A DNA stretch of 39,306 nucleotides from an uncultured Alphaproteobacteria bacterium (lineage in GTDB: Bacteria; Pseudomonadota; Alphaproteobacteria; HIMB59; GCA-002718135): positions 1 to 39,306 of the forward strand of contig CACOIH010000014.1 of NCBI GenBank assembly GCA_902627245.1. The letters run 5' to 3'. The notes below the pieces were generated by a model. The model worked only from the letters and a program-made list of their open reading frames with translations. It was not told the origin of the DNA and did not search any database. Within the stretch, counting starts at the first letter, position 1. The number at the start of each line of letters is the position of its first letter. Both the position numbers and the translations under genes were made by a program. Shown piece by piece: positions 10,786-19,746 of this stretch.

Positions 10786-11998
10786 TTTATACAAATTATT
10801 CAGTTACATTTTAATACCAATAATTTTAATTAATTTATACATAAGATTGATAAGCAATAAAGAAGATAAAAAAAGATATAAAGAAAGATTAGGGAACACA
10901 GATTATAATTTAAAACTATCAAAAAAAACTATTTGGATACATGCAGCTAGTGTTGGTGAGTTTAAATCTTGCCATATAATAATTGAGAAATACTATACGG
11001 ACTTTAATATATTAGTTACAACTACAACCAAATCATCAGCTGAATATGTAAGTAGATATTATTATAATAAAGTTATTCATCAATATATACCTTTTGATGT
11101 TCCATTATGGTGCTCTAAATTCGTATGTCATTGGAAACCATCATTAGTTTTATGGATTGAATCAGACATATGGCCAAACATGTTAAAAGTTATAAGAGAT
11201 CAAGAAATCAAGTGTATGTATATAAACGCTAGAATATCGCCAAAATCTTTTAATAAATGGAAAAGTTTGAAAAAAATATATTCGATATCCTTAAGTACAT
11301 TTGATAAAATTTATGCTCAAAGTACTAATGATTTAAATCGTATTAAAATATTAAGTAATTTGGATGTTAAGTATATTGGTAATTTAAAACTATCAAAGTA
11401 TTTTGAAAATAAAACCTATCAAAATAATAATAAAAATTTTTCTATAATGTTAGCTAGCACCCATGATAAAGAAGAAGCAGAGATATTAAAAAAAATAAAA
11501 CATATTATAAAAAAAAATCAATTAAAAATGTGTATTGCACCGAGACATCCAGAAAGAACAACTAGTATTTCTAAATTATTGACTGAAAATAATTTTTCAT
11601 ATTCGTTTGATAGTAAAGAAAAAAATCTTAAACATGATGTAATAATAGTTGATAGTTTTGGTAAATTAGATTCATACTTTAATAGTAGTGAAATTGTAAT
11701 TTTAGGTGGTTCTTTTGTAAATAAGGGAGGGCATAACCCAATAGAACCTGCAAAACATGGTTGTGCTATTATAAGTGGAATGCATATACACAATTGGCAA
11801 AATATTTATGATGAAATGCTAAAAAATAAAGCCTGCGTAATATTAGATAATATTGACAATTTAGCTGAATTAATTGTTGAATTTATATCAAATAAAGCTC
11901 TACTTCAAGATTCCAAAAATAAAGCGCTGGACTTTTCAAATAAAAAGTTTTTTGATAATGAAACTTTGTTTGAAGAAATAAATTTGGTTTTAAATTGA
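10778..11998 (+). CDS. waaA: 3-deoxy-D-manno-octulosonic acid (Kdo) transferase
   Basis: Transfers Kdo from CMP-Kdo to lipid IVA, starting the inner core of lipopolysaccharide. It is a GT-B glycosyltransferase (family GT30) anchored by an N-terminal helix (about residues 5-25). The conserved ERLG and IWIHAASVGEF follow (about 37-63), the latter with the catalytic glutamate. The C-terminal donor-binding block GGSFVNKGGHNPIEPAKHG (about 310-328) is intact. Length 406 is typical. It overlaps the DUF374 gene by eight bases and abuts lpxK directly (TGA then ATG). Whether one or two Kdo units are added cannot be read from the sequence. Confidence 0.96.
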   Translation: MLNLYKLFSYILIPIILINLYIRLISNKEDKKRYKERLGNTDYNLKLSKKTIWIHAASVGEFKSCHIIIEKYYTDFNILVTTTTKSSAEYVSRYYYNKVIHQYIPFDVPLWCSKFVCHWKPSLVLWIESDIWPNMLKVIRDQEIKCMYINARISPKSFNKWKSLKKIYSISLSTFDKIYAQSTNDLNRIKILSNLDVKYIGNLKLSKYFENKTYQNNNKNFSIMLASTHDKEEAEILKKIKHIIKKNQLKMCIAPRHPERTTSISKLLTENNFSYSFDSKEKNLKHDVIIVDSFGKLDSYFNSSEIVILGGSFVNKGGHNPIEPAKHGCAIISGMHIHNWQNIYDEMLKNKACVILDNIDNLAELIVEFISNKALLQDSKNKALDFSNKKFFDNETLFEEINLVLN

Positions 11999-12997
11999 AT
12001 GTTAAAAGCACCTAGATTCTGGTACAAAAAAAATGATACATATTTATCAAATACATTGTATCCACTTTCTTTGTTATTTAGATTAGGAACTAGGCTTAGA
12101 AATATAATCAGTAGTCAAAGGATATCAGAATTACCAATAATATGTATTGGTAACATTGTTGTAGGTGGTGCAGGCAAAACTCCAGTTGCTTTAAAGTTAG
12201 GATCTTTACTGAAACAAAATGGATATAAACCACATTTTGTATCTAAAGGTTATGGAGGTATTGAGACTAATAATACCCTTATAAAAGAATGGCATTCAGC
12301 CCAAAGTGTTGGAGATGAATCTTTATTACTTTCAGAAATAGCCCCAACTTGGATAGGAAAAGATAGGAACAAGTCTTTTAAACTAGCTAAGGAAAATGGT
12401 GCAGATTGTATAATAATGGATGACGGATTTCAAAATCCAACAATACAAAAAGATTTTTCTATCATTGTCATTAATGGAGAACAAGGATTTGGAAATAAAA
12501 GAGTTATTCCATCTGGACCTTTAAGAGAGAGCATTTCAAGAGGAATTTCTAGGGCTAATCTAATTATAGTAATTGGAGAGATTGCAGATGACATAAAAAG
12601 AAAAATATCTAATAGTGTTCCTTTAATACATGCAAAATTTCAAATTAGTAAGGACAACAAAATATATAAGAATCAAAAAGTAACAGCGTTTGCAGGTATA
12701 GCGTATCCAGATAAATTCTATAATTCTCTCGATGAACAGGGAGCAATCTTGGAAAAAAAAATTAGTTATCCTGACCATCATATATTTGATGAAAATGATA
12801 TGCTTAATTTAGCTGAGACAGCTAATATTACTAAATCTATCCTTGTTACAACCAAAAAAGATTATGTAAGAATTCCAAAATCATACAGATCATTAGTAAG
12901 TACATTGGATGGTGAAATATCATTTGAAGATGAGGGATTATTAATTGAAATTTTAGGTAATCTTTTAGAAAATAAAATTAATAATATTGCTGTATGA
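11999..12997 (+). CDS. lpxK: tetraacyldisaccharide 4'-kinase
   Basis: Phosphorylates the 4' position of the lipid A disaccharide to give lipid IVA at the inner membrane. The P-loop is GNIVVGGAGKTPVALK (residues 51-66), in the family's unusual N-terminal position. The DDGFQ motif (about 140-144) and the following NGEQGFGNKRVIPSGPLRE complete the active site. DHHIFDENDM is the conserved late segment. Length 332 is normal. It starts on the base after the waaA stop and overlaps the next gene by four bases, so the whole lipid A run is probably one transcript. Confidence 0.97.
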   Translation: MLKAPRFWYKKNDTYLSNTLYPLSLLFRLGTRLRNIISSQRISELPIICIGNIVVGGAGKTPVALKLGSLLKQNGYKPHFVSKGYGGIETNNTLIKEWHSAQSVGDESLLLSEIAPTWIGKDRNKSFKLAKENGADCIIMDDGFQNPTIQKDFSIIVINGEQGFGNKRVIPSGPLRESISRGISRANLIIVIGEIADDIKRKISNSVPLIHAKFQISKDNKIYKNQKVTAFAGIAYPDKFYNSLDEQGAILEKKISYPDHHIFDENDMLNLAETANITKSILVTTKKDYVRIPKSYRSLVSTLDGEISFEDEGLLIEILGNLLENKINNIAV

Positions 12998-13857
12998 AAT
13001 TAATTTTTTATTTTTTAGAGTATATGGCATTTATTACAATTTATTTTATATATAAAATTTTACCATCCCGATTATCTTTAAAACTTTCTTCTCTAACATT
13101 TATAGTATTTGGCAAATTTTCTAAAACAAATAAAACTGCTATAGATAATTGTAAACATGTTTTTCCAAATCTTGGTGAGAAAGAGATTAGAAGCATAATT
13201 AAAAGCAGTTGGTATAATCTTGGAATGACAATTTGTGAACTATTAAGATTAAATGAAATTTTTGATAAAAAAAAAATAAAATATAAAAAATTAGAAAATG
13301 TTGAAGATTGTATTAAAAACAATAAACAAGCGATTTTTATCAGTATTCATCAATCTAATTGGGAAGTGTTAGTTCCAGGGTTAGATAGAATTGGAATAAA
13401 TATTGGTGGTATTTATAGGCACATAAATAATTTTTTTATTGATAAGTTAATACTCAATATTAGAAAAAATTCGCTTGTATCTCAAAAAAGTTTTTATACA
13501 CCCAAAGGCAAAAGGGGCGCAAAAGATATTGTAGATGCTATAAACAATTCTTTTTCAATTGTATTATTAATTGATCAAAAGGACAGTTCAGGAGAAAAGG
13601 TTTTATTTTTTAATAAAAAAGTTAAAACGCAAACTGGTTTTTTAAAAATTGCTAGAAGGTATAAATTACCAATTATACCAGTACAAAATAGAAGAATTGA
13701 TAATGGCAATATTGAATTAACATTTCTAGAACCCTTTTATCATAATAATTTAGAGATAAATGACATACAGATGATGGAAAAAATTCATAAGATAATAGAA
13801 GATTGGATAAAGTCAGAACCAGGCCAATGGTTCTGGCAACATAAAAGATTTAGTTAA
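12994..13857 (+). CDS. LpxL/HtrB-like lipid A acyltransferase
   Basis: Acyltransferase of the LpxL/LpxM family, which adds secondary acyl chains to Kdo-lipid A using acyl-ACP. The HX4E catalytic motif reads HQSNWE (His119, Glu124). The later block LLIDQKDSSGEKVLFFNKK matches the family's substrate-binding segment. A hydrophobic N-terminus (about residues 4-22) anchors it to the inner membrane. Final residues GQWFWQHKRF are the typical WxWxHRRW-like ending. Length 287 is slightly short. Chain specificity cannot be told. It overlaps lpxK by four bases (ATGA) and converges on xseA with an eight-base overlap of the two 3' ends. Confidence 0.93.
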   Translation: MKLIFYFLEYMAFITIYFIYKILPSRLSLKLSSLTFIVFGKFSKTNKTAIDNCKHVFPNLGEKEIRSIIKSSWYNLGMTICELLRLNEIFDKKKIKYKKLENVEDCIKNNKQAIFISIHQSNWEVLVPGLDRIGINIGGIYRHINNFFIDKLILNIRKNSLVSQKSFYTPKGKRGAKDIVDAINNSFSIVLLIDQKDSSGEKVLFFNKKVKTQTGFLKIARRYKLPIIPVQNRRIDNGNIELTFLEPFYHNNLEINDIQMMEKIHKIIEDWIKSEPGQWFWQHKRFS

Positions 13858-15181
13858 TTTTTTTTACTTTAACATTAATTGTACCATCAACAAGTTTAAC
13901 AGAAAGTTTATCATTATTAGCAATTTTTTTTGCAGATTTAACAATTTTATTTTTATTCATCAAAATAGCGTAGCCCTTTTTAAGGTTTGAAGAAATGGAA
14001 TTTGAATTTAATAGCCTTATGTTAGATTTGTACTTTTCAAGTTTATCCTTGTAATTATTATCTAAATGTAAATTTAAATTTTTAGATAGATTAATTATTT
14101 TGATTTGTTTAAGATTAATTGTTGATTCTGGTGAGTTGATAGACGTTCCTAAATTAATGACACTTAATTTTGTTATTCTATATTTGTTTTCTATTGATAA
14201 AGTTAAATTTTTAAAATTATCTAAAAGCTTATCTTTAAAATTATTTACTATTGTACTTGGCGATTTAAGAAACTTATTTAAATATTCATAATTCTCTTTC
14301 TTAGATTGAATTTTTGAATTAATACTTGATTGTAATCTTCTTTGTAAATTTTTTATTTTTTCAATTAATTCTAATTTTACTGGAGTTGCTTTTTCAGCAG
14401 CTGCCGTTGGTGTAGATGCTCTAACATCGGCTACTAAATCTATAATAGTCGTATCTGTTTCATGACCTATAGCTGAAATAATTGGTATTTTAGATTCAAA
14501 AACACATTTTGCTAAATTTTCATCATTAAATACCATTAAATCTTCAGTACTACCTCCTCCTCTAGCGATAATTATGACATCTGGTTTATCTAAGTTCATC
14601 ATATTAAAACCTTGAATTGCATTTATAATACTATCCGCAGCGTCAACACCTTGTACAGAAACTGGCCATACATCTAAAGGCATTGGAAACCTATCTTTCA
14701 CTCTATTAATTATATCATGAACTACAGAGCCAGTTGGAGATGTAATTATTCCTATACGATCGGGAAAAGATGGTAATTTGTGTTTACTTTTTTCATCAAA
14801 ATATCCTTTTTTTTCAAGTCTTTTTTTTCTTTCCTCAATTATTTTTAAAAGAGCACCCTGACCAGCAATTTCAATTTTATCAATATCAATTTGATATGTA
14901 GTTTTATATCGTGACCAAGTAGTTATTCTTCCTGTTGCTATAATTTCTAATCCTTCTTCAGGCTGTATATTTAAATATTTTGTTTTTTGATTCCAAATAA
15001 CACCACTTAAGATTGAGTCCTCATCTTTTAGTGTTAAATAAATTTGACCTCTTGTAGCTGTTTTAATCTCAGATATTTCTCCCTTAATTCTTACATAATT
15101 AAAATTTGACTCTATTAATTCCTTAAATGATTGATTAAATTCAGAGACGCCAAATTCAGGTATATTTATTCTTTTAGTCAT
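13850..15181 (-). CDS. xseA: exodeoxyribonuclease VII large subunit
   Basis: Large catalytic subunit of the single-strand-specific exonuclease VII, acting with XseB (not in this window). It has an N-terminal OB-fold domain (about residues 1-100, with VRIKGEISEI and GQIYLTLKDE). The catalytic domain follows, with DRIGIITSPTGSVVHDI, IIARGGGSTEDLMVFND, AIGHETDTTIIDLVADVRASTPTAAAE. A long, lysine-rich coiled-coil tail (about 270-400) ends in the KGYAIL segment. Length 443 is normal. Its 5' end overlaps tadA by eight bases, so the two are co-transcribed; its 3' end overlaps the lpxL-like gene. Confidence 0.97.
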   Translation of the reverse strand: MTKRINIPEFGVSEFNQSFKELIESNFNYVRIKGEISEIKTATRGQIYLTLKDEDSILSGVIWNQKTKYLNIQPEEGLEIIATGRITTWSRYKTTYQIDIDKIEIAGQGALLKIIEERKKRLEKKGYFDEKSKHKLPSFPDRIGIITSPTGSVVHDIINRVKDRFPMPLDVWPVSVQGVDAADSIINAIQGFNMMNLDKPDVIIIARGGGSTEDLMVFNDENLAKCVFESKIPIISAIGHETDTTIIDLVADVRASTPTAAAEKATPVKLELIEKIKNLQRRLQSSINSKIQSKKENYEYLNKFLKSPSTIVNNFKDKLLDNFKNLTLSIENKYRITKLSVINLGTSINSPESTINLKQIKIINLSKNLNLHLDNNYKDKLEKYKSNIRLLNSNSISSNLKKGYAILMNKNKIVKSAKKIANNDKLSVKLVDGTINVKVKKIN

Positions 15182-15626
15182 TTTTATTTATGAAAAAATT
15201 TTTCAATAAGTTACTGCATTCTTGTTCCATAATACCTCCATAAACATTAGGTATGAAAATGTTTTTTCTTTGAAAGGCTATCCTGAGTTTTTCGATTCCC
15301 CCATTTTTTTCATCATATGCACCAAAATAGATATTTTTAACGTGAACTTCACTTATAGCGCTGGCGCACATTGTGCATGGCTCTAAAGTAACAAATAGGG
15401 TCATATTGTCTAAGTACTTAATTTTAAACTTATCACAAGTATCGTTGATTAAATTTAATTCACAATGTTTTGTCGCATTATTATCTTTATTTACTGTATT
15501 ATGACTTCTGGCTACAATTTTATTAGATATATTATCAACAAGTACTCCACCAACAGGAAATTCTTTTAGATGAAAAGCTTTTTTTGCCTCTATTATTGCT
15601 TGTTGCATAAAATAATCAACGTTCAT
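15174..15626 (-). CDS. tadA: tRNA adenosine(34) deaminase TadA
   Basis: Cytidine deaminase-fold enzyme that converts A34 to inosine in tRNA-Arg(ACG), allowing reading of CGN codons. Zinc ligands and proton shuttle are His54, Glu56 (in HCE), Cys84 and Cys87 (in PCTMC). FPVGGVLVD in the N-terminal half is typical. The middle residue of the HxE motif is Cys where TadA normally has Ala. The flanking acceptor loop (DNNATKHCELN) also departs from the usual DPTAHAE, so a related nucleoside or guanine deaminase is the alternative. Length 150 fits TadA. It is divergent from the C26 hydrolase across 40 bases and leads into xseA. Confidence 0.85.
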   Translation of the reverse strand: MNVDYFMQQAIIEAKKAFHLKEFPVGGVLVDNISNKIVARSHNTVNKDNNATKHCELNLINDTCDKFKIKYLDNMTLFVTLEPCTMCASAISEVHVKNIYFGAYDEKNGGIEKLRIAFQRKNIFIPNVYGGIMEQECSNLLKNFFINKND

Positions 15627-15666
15627 TCTGGATCATACTTATTATGTACATTATAGTTGAATTACA

Positions 15667-16365
15667 ATGAAAAAACCAATTATTGGAATAACTCTTGATA
15701 GTGAAAAAAAGGCAACATATTCAAAATTTCCCTGGTATGCATTGAGGGAAAATTACTTAACTTCACTGACTAAATATAATGCTATTCCATTTCCTCTATT
15801 ACATGAAAAAAAATATATTCATGATTTTTGCCATTTAATTGATGGTTTAATTATTACTGGAGGAGATTTTGATATAAATCCCAAATTATATAAAACAAGT
15901 AACACCCGATCTAAAAATATTAAAAGTAAGAGAACGAATTTTGAAATAAATATTTTCAATAATTTTTTTAAATATAACAAACCTATATTAGGAATTTGTG
16001 GTGGTGCACAACTTATTAATGTTGCATGTGGCGGAACATTAATACAAGATTTAAAAAGAGATCCGATAAACCATGAACAATTAAATCCAAGAAATCAAAC
16101 TAGTCACAGTGTTAATATTTCAAAAAATACTCAACTACATAAAATATGTGGTACTCAAAAAATTAAAGTTAATAGTGCACATCATCAGTCAGTAAAAAAA
16201 ATTGGTATAGACTTAAATGTTTCGTGTGCTGCCAATGATGGTGTTATTGAAGGAATAGAGCACAAAAAACACAAATGGTGTATTGGCTTGCAATGGCATC
16301 CTGAATTTTTAATTACAAAATATGATATAAAAATAATAAAAAATTTTATTAATGAAGCAAAGTGA
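15667..16365 (+). CDS. gamma-glutamyl-gamma-aminobutyrate hydrolase family protein (peptidase C26)
   Basis: Class I glutamine amidotransferase-fold hydrolase of the PuuD type. The nucleophile elbow is LGICGGAQLINVACGG with Cys111. NSAHHQSV and the His-Glu pair in GLQWHPEF (about residues 211-218) complete the triad. DGLIITGGDFDINP near residue 59 is the family's oxyanion loop. PuuD members cleave gamma-glutamyl conjugates of GABA in putrescine breakdown, but no other putrescine genes are nearby, so the substrate is open. Length 232 is normal. It overlaps the following pseudouridine synthase gene by four bases (GTGA). Confidence 0.9.
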   Translation: MKKPIIGITLDSEKKATYSKFPWYALRENYLTSLTKYNAIPFPLLHEKKYIHDFCHLIDGLIITGGDFDINPKLYKTSNTRSKNIKSKRTNFEINIFNNFFKYNKPILGICGGAQLINVACGGTLIQDLKRDPINHEQLNPRNQTSHSVNISKNTQLHKICGTQKIKVNSAHHQSVKKIGIDLNVSCAANDGVIEGIEHKKHKWCIGLQWHPEFLITKYDIKIIKNFINEAK

Positions 16366-17054
16366 ATATTAGAATTTCAAAATATCTATCAAGTGCTGGA
16401 ATTTGTTCACGAAGAGATGCAGAAAAATTAATTGTTGAAAAAAAAATTAAAATTAATGATCAATTATGTCTTCATCCAAGTCATAAAGTAAGTGATTTGG
16501 ATATTATTAAAGTTAATAATAAAATTGTTAAACAAATAAATAAAGTTGAAGTATGGAAGTTATACAAACCAATTAAATATATTTGTAGTACAAAAGATAA
16601 TTTAGGTAGAAAAAAAATTTTTGATTTATTGCCAAAAAATATAGGCCAATTGATAAGTGTTGGAAGATTGGATTATATGAGTGAAGGGTTGATCTTACTA
16701 ACTAATAATGGTGATTATTCAAGATATTTAGAACATCCATCTTCAAACATGGAGAGGATCTATAGAGTTTGTATAAATAGCAATATACAAAATACTGATT
16801 TACAAAAAATAAATAAAGGCATTACAATTAAAGAAATAAGTTATAAAAGAATTAATGTTGCCTTTGAAAAAAAATTAAAAAATCATAGCTGGTTAATTTT
16901 TAAACTTAGAGAAGGAAAAAATAGAGAAATTAGAAATATTTGTAATTATTTTTCATGGAATATAGTTAAATTAATAAGAATTGGATATGGTCCTTACAAG
17001 CTCGGTAGGCTTAAAGAGGGGCAATTTCAAAAATTAAATTCAATTAGCAAATGA
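16362..17054 (+). CDS. RluB/RsuA-type pseudouridine synthase
   Basis: Isomerises a uridine in ribosomal RNA. An N-terminal S4 RNA-binding domain (about residues 1-48: RISKYLSSAGICSRRDAEKLI) precedes the catalytic domain. The catalytic aspartate is Asp104 in GRLDYMSEGLILLTNNGD; the usual Thr of the GRLDxxTEGL motif is Ser here, a mild change. The third motif is KLREGKNREIRNICNYF. At 230 residues it lacks the long C-terminal tail of E. coli RluB and is closest to RluB/RluE in layout. The exact target is not determinable; 23S position 2605 (RluB) is likeliest. GTG start, coupled to the gene upstream; the next gene overlaps by four bases. Confidence 0.9.
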   Translation: MNIRISKYLSSAGICSRRDAEKLIVEKKIKINDQLCLHPSHKVSDLDIIKVNNKIVKQINKVEVWKLYKPIKYICSTKDNLGRKKIFDLLPKNIGQLISVGRLDYMSEGLILLTNNGDYSRYLEHPSSNMERIYRVCINSNIQNTDLQKINKGITIKEISYKRINVAFEKKLKNHSWLIFKLREGKNREIRNICNYFSWNIVKLIRIGYGPYKLGRLKEGQFQKLNSISK

Positions 17055-17611
17055 TACGGATTACTGGAGGAAAGTTTAAGCAAAAAAAATTAGCTAGCAT
17101 TAATGATTTTGTAAGACCAACTTCTTCTCTAAAAAGAGAAGCTTTTTTTTCAATTATTGAAAGTTATGCAGTCAAAAATTCTATCGAATTATATAAAAAT
17201 AAAATTTTTTTAGATCTTTTTGCAGGTATTGGCACAATGGGTTTAGAAGCAATTTCCAGAGGCATGAGTGAAGTAGTTTTTTTTGAGAATAATATTGAAG
17301 TTCTTAAAATTTTAAGAAAAAATTGTTTAAGTATTTGTAACAATAATCAATTTAAAATTTATGAAGAAGACCTTATTGATTCTAAATTAGAAATAGAATT
17401 TAAAAATATTTCAGTTGTTTATATTGATCCACCATATACAAAGTATAATTTAACAAAGCTTTTAGAAAATTTATCAAATAATATTAAAAATACTTCTATT
17501 ATTGGTTTGGAGACGAGTGTGAAAGATAATATTGTAATTCCTGAAAATTATAATCTGCTTCAAAAAAAGACTTACGGTAAAACAATAATTTATTTTTTTA
17601 AATTATTTTAA
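17051..17611 (+). CDS. rsmD: 16S rRNA m2G966 methyltransferase RsmD
   Basis: Rossmann-fold SAM methyltransferase that modifies G966 of 16S rRNA. The N-terminus MIRITGGKFKQKKL followed by VRPTSSLKREAFFSII is characteristic. Motif I is FLDLFAGIGTMGLEAISRG (about residues 52-70) and the catalytic motif IV is DPPY (about 126-129, in VVYIDPPYTKYN). Length 186 is normal. The ATG overlaps the upstream stop (ATGA), giving a three-gene unit with the C26 hydrolase and pseudouridine synthase. Its 3' end overlaps pgi by nine bases in convergent orientation. Confidence 0.95.
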   Translation: MIRITGGKFKQKKLASINDFVRPTSSLKREAFFSIIESYAVKNSIELYKNKIFLDLFAGIGTMGLEAISRGMSEVVFFENNIEVLKILRKNCLSICNNNQFKIYEEDLIDSKLEIEFKNISVVYIDPPYTKYNLTKLLENLSNNIKNTSIIGLETSVKDNIVIPENYNLLQKKTYGKTIIYFFKLF

Positions 17612-18802
17612 ATAGGTTTTCGTTAGTTTTTTACCTTGTTCAACAGCAGGTTGGTCAAAAGGATCAACATCTAAATAAATACAGGAAGCAATTGTTTCTA
17701 TTATGCTAAATGATAATAATTTACCTAAGTTTTGTTCATCTATTTTAGGAATATGTATTTCTCTAAAACTAAAATTATTTAATTTAAAAGTTTCAATCGT
17801 TGCTCGCTGTTCAGCTTCCATCAAATCTCCCATTGTTTTATCTTTAAAATAGTCAATATCGGTACCTTCAAACAAATCATTATTAATTTTGATTCCCTTA
17901 TTTGAATGATCTGTAGTGATAAAGGTGAAATATTTATCTTTAGGTCCATCTAAATACAATTGTAATTGACTATGCTGATCAGTGGTCCCTACTGAATGAA
18001 TTGCTGTAATACCTTTATTATTTTTTCCAATACTTTCTGCCCAAAGTTGTAGATACCATTTTCCAAAAAAATAAAGTGAATCTGAATATGTCATTAAAAC
18101 ATTATTAGTAAATTCTGCATTTTCTTTTTGGGTTAAATATCTTCCAAGATCATAAGGTTTGTAATTATCAATATTATTAATTACTTCAGATGCTCCACTA
18201 AAAAGAGCATCTATATTTAACCCAGAAATGATTGCAGGCACAATTCCGACATTTGTAAATATTGAATATCTACCTCCAATATCTTTATGATGCTCTAATA
18301 GTAAACAATTATTTTCTTTCGCAATTTTAAAAAGAGGTGATTCTTTTAATTCAGTTATTATTAAAGTATTTGAAAAAAATACTTCAACTTTATTAGCTTC
18401 TATTGCTTTTTGATAGAGACATGAAAATTGGGATAATGTTTCAGGTGTAGTTCCAGATTTTGAAATAACTAGGAAGCCGGTTAATTCAAAATTTATATTT
18501 TGAAAATTTTTTTCAAAATTTATAGGATCAACATTGTCATAAAATTCTAAAGTTATTTCATTATCTGAAATAACATTGTTTAGAGCTCTTGCTCCTAAAT
18601 TTGAACCTCCAGTTCCAAAAATAATTATTTTTTCCTTTTTCTCTTTAAATTGATTTGAAATTTTGATGGTTTCTTCTAATAAATTTTTATCTGAGATAAT
18701 TTTGAGAGAAGGAAGTTTTTCTATTATATTTGTAATACTTTGATCAATATCTTTATTTTGAGTGATTTTGTCAAAATTTGAATTAAAGTATTTTATTTCC
18801 AT
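17603..18802 (-). CDS. pgi: glucose-6-phosphate isomerase (short form)
   Basis: Interconverts glucose 6-phosphate and fructose 6-phosphate. Sugar-phosphate binding motifs GTGGSNLGARAL and ISKSGTTPETLSQF are clear. The first family signature is DIGGRYSIFTNVGIVPAI and the C-terminal one is DPFDQPAVEQGKKL. SVGTTDQHSQLQLYLDG is also diagnostic. At 399 residues it is much shorter than the roughly 550-residue enterobacterial enzyme and belongs to the compact form seen in several bacterial lineages. It is the last gene of the ribF-ileS-lspA-lipoprotein-pgi run and links that operon to the sugar metabolism encoded to its right. Confidence 0.95.
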   Translation of the reverse strand: MEIKYFNSNFDKITQNKDIDQSITNIIEKLPSLKIISDKNLLEETIKISNQFKEKKEKIIIFGTGGSNLGARALNNVISDNEITLEFYDNVDPINFEKNFQNINFELTGFLVISKSGTTPETLSQFSCLYQKAIEANKVEVFFSNTLIITELKESPLFKIAKENNCLLLEHHKDIGGRYSIFTNVGIVPAIISGLNIDALFSGASEVINNIDNYKPYDLGRYLTQKENAEFTNNVLMTYSDSLYFFGKWYLQLWAESIGKNNKGITAIHSVGTTDQHSQLQLYLDGPKDKYFTFITTDHSNKGIKINNDLFEGTDIDYFKDKTMGDLMEAEQRATIETFKLNNFSFREIHIPKIDEQNLGKLLSFSIIETIASCIYLDVDPFDQPAVEQGKKLTKTYLK

Positions 18803-18810
18803 TTATAAAA

Positions 18811-19293
18811 TTAAAAGAAGAAAAACCTTTTTTTCTTTTTTTGTTTTTTATCACTGCTTTTATTTTTTGTAGTTGCTTCAATAGCTTGATTTAACTCTTC
18901 TTCATTCTCAAAAGTAGTCTCATCTTCTAAAGTTGATTTTTCTCCAGCAAATTCTTGATTAATTGTTGATCTAATATTTTCATCAACTTTATCAGCATCT
19001 GTCGCTTTTAAAATTTCACTAATTAATGAACTATTCGAGTTTAATTGATTATTATTGTCGTCTAAACCAAATAGTATTTCTTTAGCTAATTCACTCTCAG
19101 TGTCATCAATATCTTTAGACTCCATTTGTTCTGGTGGAAGAAGATTGAAATTTGGAGGTATAACTAATGGTGGATTTTCAATTACTGTATATTCATCTAT
19201 TACCTTTCTATTAACCCCAGCACTATCCCTGACTGTATTACAAGATAATAAAAATAAATTTAAAATAATAGTTATTAAGAATATTTTATTCAT
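18811..19293 (-). CDS. DUF3035-like lipoprotein
   Basis: A 160-residue predicted lipoprotein. The signal peptide (residues 1-17) ends in the lipobox LLSC with the modifiable Cys at 18. The conserved part is just after it: VIENPPLVIPPNFNLLPPE, typical of the alphaproteobacterial DUF3035 family. The rest is acidic and low-complexity with a lysine-rich tail ending KKKKRFFFF. Function is unknown. It sits directly after lspA, which encodes the signal peptidase that would process it; that neighbourhood is common in alphaproteobacteria. Gaps are five bases to lspA and eight to pgi, so it is co-transcribed with both. Confidence 0.85.
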   Translation of the reverse strand: MNKIFLITIILNLFLLSCNTVRDSAGVNRKVIDEYTVIENPPLVIPPNFNLLPPEQMESKDIDDTESELAKEILFGLDDNNNQLNSNSSLISEILKATDADKVDENIRSTINQEFAGEKSTLEDETTFENEEELNQAIEATTKNKSSDKKQKKKKRFFFF

Positions 19294-19298
19294 TTATT

Positions 19299-19742
19299 TT
19301 ATTTTGAGGCCCTAAAAAAACTTATTATTAGCATGATAATGCCAATAGTAATATAGATATCTGCTAAGTTAAAAGCAGGCCAATAAAAATTATTATAGTG
19401 AATTGATATGAAATCTACAACAAAAGTATTTATTATTCTGTCTAATATGTTTGAAACTGCACCAATTATAATTATAAAATAAGCAATTTTTTCTAATTTT
19501 TTTTTTGAAATAATCATTAAATAAATGATTAGAAAAACAATTAGTAATGCGATGGTGATTAAGTGCCAATGAGAAACTGTGCCCGATAACATACCAAATG
19601 AAACACCGTAGTTCTGGACATAAACAAGATTAAAAAAGCTATTTAATTCTAGTGATTGGTTTATTGATAAATTATTTTTAATATAAAATTTAGATAATAA
19701 ATCTAAAAAAATAAATAAAAAAAATATTATTATTTTTATCAC
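19299..19742 (-). CDS. lspA: lipoprotein signal peptidase (signal peptidase II)
   Basis: Integral-membrane aspartyl protease that removes signal peptides from lipidated prolipoproteins. Four hydrophobic helices are visible. The catalytic aspartates are in NILDRIINTFVVDFI and FNLADIYITIG (about residues 112-133). The early YVQNYGVSFGML matches the family's conserved NxGxxFG block. Length 147 is slightly short but complete. The start is GTG at 19742, four bases after the ileS stop. The ileS-lspA pair is widely conserved. The adjacent lipoprotein gene is a likely substrate, as are any lipoproteins encoded elsewhere. Confidence 0.95.
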   Translation of the reverse strand: MIKIIIFFLFIFLDLLSKFYIKNNLSINQSLELNSFFNLVYVQNYGVSFGMLSGTVSHWHLITIALLIVFLIIYLMIISKKKLEKIAYFIIIIGAVSNILDRIINTFVVDFISIHYNNFYWPAFNLADIYITIGIIMLIISFFRASK

Positions 19743-19746
19743 TTAA

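Noticed and set aside
13041-13322. 93-codon minus-strand open frame inside the lpxL-like gene
   Set aside because: Phe/Leu/Ser-rich antisense product typical of AT-rich shadows; the plus-strand gene has an intact HX4E motif.
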